NCBI GenBank assembly: GCA_024275215.1
Contig: JAJRZO010000447.1
Span: 1 to 5,118 of the forward strand
Direction: 5' to 3'
Source: Candidatus Zixiibacteriota bacterium
GTDB taxonomy: Bacteria; Zixibacteria; MSB-5A5; JAABVY01; JAHJOQ01
DNA: 5,118 nucleotides
Part shown: piece by piece, positions 1 to 5,118 of the stretch
How the letters are laid out: every line of letters starts with the position of its first letter
Position numbering within the stretch: position 1 is the first letter of the stretch
Notes under the pieces: generated by a model
Databases searched by the model: none
What the model saw: the letters and a program-made list of their open reading frames with translations, nothing else
Told to the model about the DNA's origin: nothing
Made by a program: the position numbers and the translations under genes

Positions 1-1365
1 ATTGACTCCGTCCGTGTACTGCACAAGTAAATCCTGTTCTTTGAGGATGACCTCGCCCTCCTCAAGCCTGCTGTCGAAAACAGCAGCCGGCATCATGCCC
101 AACGGAAATCCTTTTGTCTTGATGTATGTTGCTTTTTCTGTATCCGAGTCAAAATACAGGAGCGGATTATGGCCCGCCGATGCGTAAATCATACTGCCTG
201 TTTTCACCGAAAGCACACCGAGAAACATTGTAACGAACATCCCTTTGTGGATATTCTCATGCAACTCACTATTTACATCGGATAGTATTTCTTTGGGCGG
301 TCTGTATGAACGTGCCACACGCCTGACAATATCTCTTGTCATAAGCATCACGAGCATACCGGGCAGAGACTTGCCTGAGACATCGGCAATCAGAATCCCG
401 AGATGGTCGTCATCGAAATGGATGAAATCGTAGTAATCGCCGCCGACTTCAAGCGCGCTTTTGTATGTGCCGCCTATGCTGAAGTTGGGAAAGATGGGGA
501 ATGATTTCGGAAGTATGCTGTTTTGAATCTCTCTCGCTATCTCCAGCTCTTTCGCAATTCGTTGTTTCTCGATCAGTTCTTTTTGGGCAGTGTTGAGCTT
601 GTGCCCCATCGTATGCAGAGTTTCCGCCAGATATGCAAACTCGTTCCTGCTCTTTATCGGAATGTCGATTTTTATGTTGTCAAGATCGGCATTCTTGAGA
701 CTGTCAATTATCAGGCCAAACGGACGCAACTTCCTGTGAAGCACTATCACAGTCATCGGAATACCGATTGCCATGACAGCCAGCGTTATGATGGCAATCA
801 ATGTAACAGAGGCTCTTCTTGCATCGTTGACAGGCGCCGACGATGCGGCCACCGACAGATTGCCAACCTCTACACCACTTTCCACTATCGGCACTGAAAT
901 GTAGATCGTATCTTTAGTGATTCGTATCCCTTCACCTGAGAGTATCAGGTCATCGTATTGGCCGGACCCAAGTTTTGAAAATGTCTTTCCTGACAGCACC
1001 TGCCTGATGTCCGTATGAGCGATGAACACATCGTCTCGCCCGCTTATGCCTGCCCAGAAAACATCCGGATTATTGCTTGCAAGTTGTTTGCAAGTATTGC
1101 TCAGAAGAAGCGCGTCGGGCGTGCTCGACCCAATAATCAGCTTACCGGCAGGCCCCGAATATGATCGTGCCTGCGTGAGCATCTTGTCGATGACATTTCG
1201 TGTTACCGTATTCACATAGCGATCCGATACGACATAGCCTGTAACGAGCATCATAGCAATGACCACAGCCGACATGTAGAGCGTAAATTCAAGTCGGATC
1301 GATTTTCTGAAGTCCGATGGTCTCGGCCAATCGACCTTGACCTCGCTATTTCGATCAGTAGTCAT
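1..1365 (-). CDS. Membrane-bound sensor PP2C (RsbU/SpoIIE-type) serine/threonine phosphatase, 3' partial
   Basis: The frame is open from ATG at 1365 through the left window edge: 455 codons with no stop. Layout: a cytoplasmic N-terminus; TM1 about 27-46; an extracytoplasmic region about 47-186 that looks like a single Cache sensor (WAGISGRDDVFIAHTD, later ISVPIVESGVEVGNLSV); TM2 about 187-209; HAMP about 210-258 (P215 and the NEFAYLAETLHTMGHKL helix); then the coiled coil KELEIAREIQNSILP (272-286) that typically precedes RsbU-like catalytic domains. PP2C motifs are VGGDYYDF (307-314, metal ligand D310), DVSGKSLPGML (from D328), SAGHNP (to 401) and YTDGV (D452). These enzymes dephosphorylate STAS-domain anti-sigma antagonists in partner switching. 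Its own substrate is unknown. Only the last strands of the catalytic domain, and anything beyond, should be missing. It is the third gene of the run, overlapping the barrel-TPR gene by 11 bp. Confidence 0.93.
   Translation of the reverse strand, partial: MTTDRNSEVKVDWPRPSDFRKSIRLEFTLYMSAVVIAMMLVTGYVVSDRYVNTVTRNVIDKMLTQARSYSGPAGKLIIGSSTPDALLLSNTCKQLASNNPDVFWAGISGRDDVFIAHTDIRQVLSGKTFSKLGSGQYDDLILSGEGIRITKDTIYISVPIVESGVEVGNLSVAASSAPVNDARRASVTLIAIITLAVMAIGIPMTVIVLHRKLRPFGLIIDSLKNADLDNIKIDIPIKSRNEFAYLAETLHTMGHKLNTAQKELIEKQRIAKELEIAREIQNSILPKSFPIFPNFSIGGTYKSALEVGGDYYDFIHFDDDHLGILIADVSGKSLPGMLVMLMTRDIVRRVARSYRPPKEILSDVNSELHENIHKGMFVTMFLGVLSVKTGSMIYASAGHNPLLYFDSDTEKATYIKTKGFPLGMMPAAVFDSRLEEGEVILKEQDLLVQYTDGVN
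1355..1365 (-). promoter_or_regulatory. 11-bp gene overlap at the barrel-TPR / phosphatase junction
   Basis: The phosphatase ATG (1365-1363) lies inside the last codons of the barrel-TPR gene, whose TGA is at 1357-1355. A weak GAAAG purine run at 1379-1375 lies 9 nt upstream of the ATG and could act as a ribosome binding site. This start is preferred because it leaves a short charged cytoplasmic N-terminus before the first membrane segment. The next in-frame ATG (residue 31) falls inside that segment. Confidence 0.7.
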
Positions 1366-3367
1366 AGGACAATTCTTTCAGCTTTGCTATTTCGCTCTCT
1401 GTGCGTCTGATGTATTCTGCGATCTCTTTGTTGTCAGGCTCTAATGCCGATGCCTTTTTCCACAAGCCTATCGCTTCTTCAAGTTTGTTCTGACCATACA
1501 GCTCTACGCCAAGATACTTGTATGCCTCCACAAGATAATTCCTGACCGACTTGTGATCCGGAACAATACGCTCGACAGTCTCCCACTGCACAATAGCTCC
1601 CTGCAGATTTCCGGATTCAAACAATCGCTGGCCTTCAGCATAGGCATCATCGGCATTTCTTATCATCTCTGCCGTCATAGTCGGATTTTTCTGCTGAACT
1701 TTTTTCTCGTGCTTCACGCTGCGACGGCTTGTTTCGCGCGAGATGCGTTTCCTCATCTCAACACACCAGGGATGATCCGAGTAGATCGCGGATGCAGAAT
1801 CGACAGATGCGAGAGCAGTCGTAAAATCTCCTGTACTGAAGGACATCGTTATTTTCTCGCGCAACCTCTCAAACTCCACTCTCTTGAGCGACTGCCTGAC
1901 TTGTGGAATGCTGTCTGCAAAACTGCTGATTGTCTGCAGTACTTTCATTGCCTCAACAATCTTTCCGTAATCAATGAGAGAATCGATCGCGAACAGCCGT
2001 TGTTCAACAAGCTGATTTGTCGAACGCATCTGAGCCAGTTTGTCATCGACTCGTGATATAATAAACTGCGCCTGACCGCTCTCAGGATTTATCTCCAGTG
2101 CTTTCTCTGCAAAGTATTTTGCGCCAAGATAATTACCGGCGTCATACTGAGCAGTCGCAGAATCCAGATGAGCCGTGTAGTTCCTGTCCATTTCTATTTG
2201 TTTCAGCAATACATCGGTGCTATCGAGAAGAAGCGCGATTTCAGTCGTATCTGCTTTGACAGCCAAAGCCAGAAACATAGCCTTGTCGAGTTTGGTATTG
2301 GCAAGTTCAATCTGACCATTCTCAAGATGGCTTTTGCCATCTGTGACCAGTGATGAAATCATATCGAGGTTTCTTTGGCTGAGTTGTGAATTCAGATACG
2401 CATTGAATTCCCGCTCTTCCTTTTCCTCGCGAGCTGCTCGTCTGGCGCTTATTGTTCTGCCAAAGCTGAGCGTCATATTAAACATATGCAGTGCATCCAT
2501 GTCCCGCTTGACATAGGCATAATCAAAATCAATCATCTCATATTTGACGCCCATTCCCACAGAGGGCCTGTCGCCTGAAAATCCACCTCTCAGGCTGATA
2601 GTATTTTCGACAGCGAACTCCAGGCCTGCCGCAGTCATCGGAACTACCTGATCGACTTTAGAAATGCTCGCATACAGTGTCGCTGTGCAATTCCAGTTCG
2701 TATTGGGAACGAATGTAATTTTTGCTCCTGCGTCTGCCGCATACGGCATATCGTATGAATTCTCAGCAAGTTTCAGGCTGGGACGCAAAAGATTCCTGCC
2801 ATTCAGTCCCACTGTGATTTCAGGAATATGCTGTGAGTTCAGCTTGAATATCCTTGAAGCGGAGATACTTAATCCCGGTGATGATGTCGCGCTATAATCA
2901 GCAAGAGACTGGCGCTCAATACTGACAGCTACGCCCCAATCGATTCCCCGAATAGCACGACCATACCCAAGGTACATCCCCAGCCGACTTTCATCAGTTG
3001 TTCCGATAGACAAATTCTTGTCATCTCGCATATCAATATTATTGACGCCAAGACTGAACACGCCGAGTCCGAAGCCGCCGAAATCGAGAGTCGGCACAAC
3101 AAGGCCGAAATGTTCGAATGACACGCCGGCTTCAAACAATCTCGTATGAAATGCACCGGTCGAAATCCGAGGAGCACGTGACAGCACGGAAGGATTCCAG
3201 AATGTTGCAGTCGTCGGATTTGGATCCGCAACCATCGATCCGCCAAGCGCCAGCTCTCTTGCGCCCGCACCCATATAGAATGGTGTGTTCACGCCCTCTG
3301 AGTTTCCGCACATAGCGCTGACAGGCAGAGCGGTAATCGCCAATAATATGAACAACATGCGTTTCAT
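1355..3367 (-). CDS. PorV/PorQ-family outer-membrane beta-barrel protein with C-terminal TPR repeats
   Basis: This is a complete gene of 670 residues. It has a type I signal peptide: positive MKR, a hydrophobic core LFILLAITAL, and probable cleavage after VSA (residue 18). C20 does not sit in a good lipobox. Residues 28-304 resemble the PorV/PorQ (UPF0164, FadL-like) family: the N-terminal signature G33-AGARELALGG with FWNPS at 56-60, then many alternating amphipathic strands, closing with HMFNMTLSFG whose near-terminal F302 fits a last barrel strand. A highly charged linker (about 306-322, RRAAREEKEERE) leads into about six TPR-like helical hairpins to the C-terminus. PorV-type proteins are usually about 300-400 residues, so the tail roughly doubles the length. 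In Bacteroidetes PorV shuttles T9SS cargo to the attachment complex. Here the gene directly follows a cargo-like protein, so a role in its export or anchoring is inferred. The TPR tail would lie in the periplasm and offer a protein-binding platform. A generic outer-membrane transporter is the alternative. Confidence 0.87.
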   Translation of the reverse strand: MKRMLFILLAITALPVSAMCGNSEGVNTPFYMGAGARELALGGSMVADPNPTTATFWNPSVLSRAPRISTGAFHTRLFEAGVSFEHFGLVVPTLDFGGFGLGVFSLGVNNIDMRDDKNLSIGTTDESRLGMYLGYGRAIRGIDWGVAVSIERQSLADYSATSSPGLSISASRIFKLNSQHIPEITVGLNGRNLLRPSLKLAENSYDMPYAADAGAKITFVPNTNWNCTATLYASISKVDQVVPMTAAGLEFAVENTISLRGGFSGDRPSVGMGVKYEMIDFDYAYVKRDMDALHMFNMTLSFGRTISARRAAREEKEEREFNAYLNSQLSQRNLDMISSLVTDGKSHLENGQIELANTKLDKAMFLALAVKADTTEIALLLDSTDVLLKQIEMDRNYTAHLDSATAQYDAGNYLGAKYFAEKALEINPESGQAQFIISRVDDKLAQMRSTNQLVEQRLFAIDSLIDYGKIVEAMKVLQTISSFADSIPQVRQSLKRVEFERLREKITMSFSTGDFTTALASVDSASAIYSDHPWCVEMRKRISRETSRRSVKHEKKVQQKNPTMTAEMIRNADDAYAEGQRLFESGNLQGAIVQWETVERIVPDHKSVRNYLVEAYKYLGVELYGQNKLEEAIGLWKKASALEPDNKEIAEYIRRTESEIAKLKELSYDY
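1418..2356 (-). repeat. TPR-like repeat region of the barrel protein
   Basis: Residues 338-650 contain helix-turn-helix units with TPR spacing at about 338-366 (GQIELANTKLDKAM), 398-431 (AGNYLGAKYFAEKALEINPES), 458-482 (YGKIVEAMKVLQTI), 501-532 (TGDFTTALASVDSASAIYSD), 574-605 (SGNLQGAIVQWETVERIVPD) and 614-647 (QNKLEEAIGLWKKASALEPD). The second and the last two are the most canonical, with the G-x-x-x-x-A-I/A and A-L-x-x-x-P-D/E positions. The others are diverged. A basic, Q/K-rich break at about 545-562 separates the final pair from the earlier units. Confidence 0.82.
3364..3367 (-). promoter_or_regulatory. ATGA stop/start overlap, likely translational coupling
   Basis: Read on the minus strand, the bases are ATGA. 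ATG (3367-3365) starts the barrel-TPR gene and TGA (3366-3364) ends the surface-protein gene. The only purine-rich stretch upstream is AGAAAG at 3387-3382, 14 nt from the ATG and too far to be a good Shine-Dalgarno site. Reinitiation by ribosomes finishing the upstream gene is the likely start mechanism (inference). The start is supported by the signal peptide that follows immediately. Confidence 0.75.
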
Positions 3368-3657
3368 CGTATGACAGCAATCTTTCTGAGTGCATGCTCC
3401 ACAATTCCGGAATCGTACTTTGCAGTGATCCTGCAGAAGTAAGTACCCGGAGCTACATTAAAGCCATTGTCATTCCTTCCGAACCATTTATCCGTATCGT
3501 TTTCACCAGCCTGCCGTATGGCATCATTCGCAAGACTCCTGACCATTTCACCAGTGATCGAGAATATCTCGATATCAACGGTCGCAGCTTCAGGCAGCAC
3601 GAAAACGATATTTGTCTCTTCACCATTCGATGGGTTGAATGGATTGGGATAATTCGA
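3364..3657 (-). other. Region encoding C-terminal FlgD_ig-like / type A sorting domain
   Basis: These codons cover residues 488-584 of the surface protein. The YPNPFNP motif followed by a strand-rich fold of about 90 residues with 'DIEIFSITGEMVRSL' and 'PGTYFCRITAKYDSG' is the hallmark of C-terminal domains seen in exported proteins of FCB-group bacteria. The domain sits at the extreme C-terminus, as expected for a sorting signal. Whether a true type IX secretion system recognises it cannot be judged here. Confidence 0.85.
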
Positions 3658-5118
3658 GAATGACTGACTCAGTCCCTGTTCTGATATTGACAGCTCCGAA
3701 CTATACAGTGGATATGATGCCTCATTCAGATCGGGATATGCAGATGTCATAAGATTTTGATCACGAAAACTGAGAGCTGTCGAATCTGAGATCACAAAGA
3801 GATAATTACCCGGCGCAGCATCCCCCCTGATATTGCAGACCAGCGAGATAACCGGCTCATCACCGCTGGAGATTTCGTAGCCGTTTTCAAGGTCAAGTCG
3901 GACATAAGAGTTTTCAAAGATACTATCTTCGGCAACAACAGCACCGCCGATTACGAGTTGAGCTTTGTCAAGTACGAATGACGCCTGAACTGAACTCAGT
4001 CCATCTGTTGTGCGCTCCACCAGTTCCGCACGAATAGAGACAAGTTCCAGATCACCTTCGCGGAATGTCGAATTGTATGAGACCGTCACAAGGGGAACCG
4101 AAAGTGATTGCTGGCCGCGATAACCTATAAGGACACCATCGCCATTAGCAGCGATCGACGGTCTCCCGGCTCGCACAAATACACTCGACACCGGTGAAGC
4201 AAGCGGCAATTCATATTCGCATTGTTCAGGTGCTGTGAATCCTGGACTGACTTGCGAATCATTGGCATCCTCGATGACGATCCCGTCACTCTGGGGAATC
4301 AACAGCATGAAATAATCATACGGGATGTCAGATTTGAGATCGGCAACAAGTTCAAGCGATGTTTCTTCACCGGGAGCAAGCGAACCGTCGGCATCATCAA
4401 TTTCAAATACCACATAGCCATTGCGCAGTTCAAAAAACTGCTGGTAGTTAATACTGCCCGATTGTGAGCGATAACCAATACGGTCGAATATCCTGTACGG
4501 ATCAAGAGCACCGCCCAGAGTGTCCAGAATCATAATCCGCATCTCGCGGAGTGTGATCGATGAGTGATCGAGTGTGGTGCCATAGTCAGCATCCACATTT
4601 ATTAAGGCAATCGAATCTGACCCGGCTACTACAGATTGTGGAAGCGTAAATCGGATACACACTTCTGGAGAAGCGGCAGCGTGTACAAGCTGCGCCAAAC
4701 CGGAGGACATGCGAAAAGCATTTCCCGCCAGCATGGAATCGACATCGCCAACTACAGGAATAACAGACCCCGAACTTAAATCGCGTACCTCGAAAGAAGC
4801 GCTGTCCGGGATGACAACTTTGAACGTATTTATTGAAGTCGATGATGTCAGCGAAGCAACAACCGTCAGAGTCTCAGTCTCGCCCGGACTAAACACAGGA
4901 GGTGAGTTCAGCAGTAATGTGAACTTGTCATCAGGACCGAAACTGGATACCATTCCGAGAATCGATTGTCTTCTCTTGAGCAATACATCGCTGAACAGAT
5001 CACCGGCTGCAACCGGATTGCCATCACCATCAGAAACCACCATTTCGACACTGTTTAACTGGATCTGTGAGCTTCCCTGTTCGCCGGGATGTGTAAATAT
5101 CAAATCAATAAGCGTCAC
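3364..5118 (-). CDS. Secreted repeat protein with FlgD/T9SS type A-like C-terminal sorting domain (5' partial)
   Basis: The reading frame is open from the right window edge to a TGA at 3366-3364 and gives 584 residues. The first visible codon is GTG in the middle of a beta-strand-like segment, so the true start and any signal peptide lie outside the window. Residues 1 to about 455 form three divergent copies of a beta-rich, Ig-like module of about 170 residues. Anchor motifs recur in register: SPGE at 77-80, APGE at 248-251 and SSGD at 417-420; IPDS at 103, IPQS at 274 and ISDS at 443. Residues 488-584 match the FlgD-like/T9SS type A C-terminal domain: YPNPFNP at 490-496, then a VFVLPEAATVDIEIF strand, ITGEMVRSL, a W-x-G-x-N-D-N-G turn, APGTYFCRI and a basic last strand ending KIAVIR. 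In Bacteroidetes such domains direct outer-membrane export and surface attachment; related domains also occur in phyla without proven T9SS. No enzyme motif is visible, so a structural, adhesive or surface-layer role is inferred. The gene overlaps the next one by 4 bp. Confidence 0.88.
   Translation of the reverse strand: MTLIDLIFTHPGEQGSSQIQLNSVEMVVSDGDGNPVAAGDLFSDVLLKRRQSILGMVSSFGPDDKFTLLLNSPPVFSPGETETLTVVASLTSSTSINTFKVVIPDSASFEVRDLSSGSVIPVVGDVDSMLAGNAFRMSSGLAQLVHAAASPEVCIRFTLPQSVVAGSDSIALINVDADYGTTLDHSSITLREMRIMILDTLGGALDPYRIFDRIGYRSQSGSINYQQFFELRNGYVVFEIDDADGSLAPGEETSLELVADLKSDIPYDYFMLLIPQSDGIVIEDANDSQVSPGFTAPEQCEYELPLASPVSSVFVRAGRPSIAANGDGVLIGYRGQQSLSVPLVTVSYNSTFREGDLELVSIRAELVERTTDGLSSVQASFVLDKAQLVIGGAVVAEDSIFENSYVRLDLENGYEISSGDEPVISLVCNIRGDAAPGNYLFVISDSTALSFRDQNLMTSAYPDLNEASYPLYSSELSISEQGLSQSFSNYPNPFNPSNGEETNIVFVLPEAATVDIEIFSITGEMVRSLANDAIRQAGENDTDKWFGRNDNGFNVAPGTYFCRITAKYDSGIVEHALRKIAVIR
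3709..5118 (-). repeat. Three tandem divergent ~170-residue protein repeats
   Basis: Within the surface protein the units are roughly residues 1-168, 169-337 and 338-470. The first is cut by the window edge. Each begins with a hydrophobic strand (LIDLIF, IALINV, LSVPLV), followed by an 'xIxLxxxxxxxxD/E' strand, a variable loop, an aliphatic strand, a P/S-G-E/D turn, an alternating L-x-V/L-V strand, a 'Y/F-x-x-x-I-x-x-S' strand and a final strand ending in D (D113, D284, D453). The spacings between equivalent anchors are 171 and 169 residues. The units are diverged in sequence, so this is an ancient duplication. It is not a DNA-level direct repeat. The boundaries are approximate. Confidence 0.72.

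Noticed and set aside
523..897. A plus-strand open frame of 124 codons.
   Set aside because: It is antisense to the HAMP, TM2 and linker region of the phosphatase. The minus-strand product has clear domain motifs; this one has none.
1553..2056. A plus-strand open frame of 167 codons.
   Set aside because: It lies wholly antisense to the TPR region of a well-supported gene and its translation shows no recognisable motif. It is best explained as a shadow frame.
3301..3367. Possible lipoprotein signal at the barrel protein N-terminus, because of C20.
   Set aside because: The residues before the cysteine are S-A-M. Met at -1 is a poor lipobox, while VSA at 16-18 is a good type I cleavage site.
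2929..3404. Minus-strand open frames overlapping the start of the barrel gene in other frames.
   Set aside because: They are out of frame with the signal peptide and the PorV/PorQ signature, and their compositions (rich in Arg, Cys, Ser and His) look like non-coding frames.
5116..5118. GTG at the right edge as the real start of the surface-protein gene.
   Set aside because: The sequence that follows is the interior of the first repeat, with no signal peptide, and no upstream sequence is visible. The gene is almost certainly truncated by the window.

Overview
The window is densely coding on the minus strand only. Three genes read right to left and overlap at both junctions, by 4 bp and 11 bp, so they look like part of one operon. 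There is no intergenic space, and I see no RNA gene, mobile element, CRISPR array or terminator. Both outer genes run off the window edges, so the operon's promoter and terminator lie outside.

Reading order: (1) 5118 to 3364 encodes the C-terminal 584 residues of a secreted or surface protein. It has three divergent copies of a beta-rich repeat of about 170 residues and ends in a FlgD/T9SS type A-like C-terminal domain with a YPNPFNP motif. (2) 3367 to 1355 encodes a complete 670-residue protein: a signal peptide, a PorV/PorQ-type outer-membrane beta-barrel (FadL-like superfamily), and a long periplasmic-type tail of TPR-like helical repeats. (3) 1365 to 1 encodes the first 455 residues of a membrane-anchored RsbU/SpoIIE-type PP2C serine/threonine phosphatase, with two transmembrane segments around an extracytoplasmic Cache-like sensor region, followed by HAMP, a coiled-coil linker and the phosphatase domain.

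The combination of a YPNPFNP-type sorting domain and a PorV/PorQ-family barrel points to a Gram-negative bacterium of the Fibrobacteres-Chlorobi-Bacteroidetes (FCB) superphylum or a related candidate phylum. Base composition is roughly balanced, not strongly AT-rich. I cannot name the phylum from this window.

Working model (inference): the barrel-TPR protein helps export or retain the repeat protein at the cell surface. The phosphatase senses something outside the cytoplasm and signals through an anti-sigma-antagonist (STAS-type) partner switch. The two most unusual points are the barrel-TPR fusion and the co-transcription of a cargo-like protein, an outer-membrane barrel and a partner-switch phosphatase.
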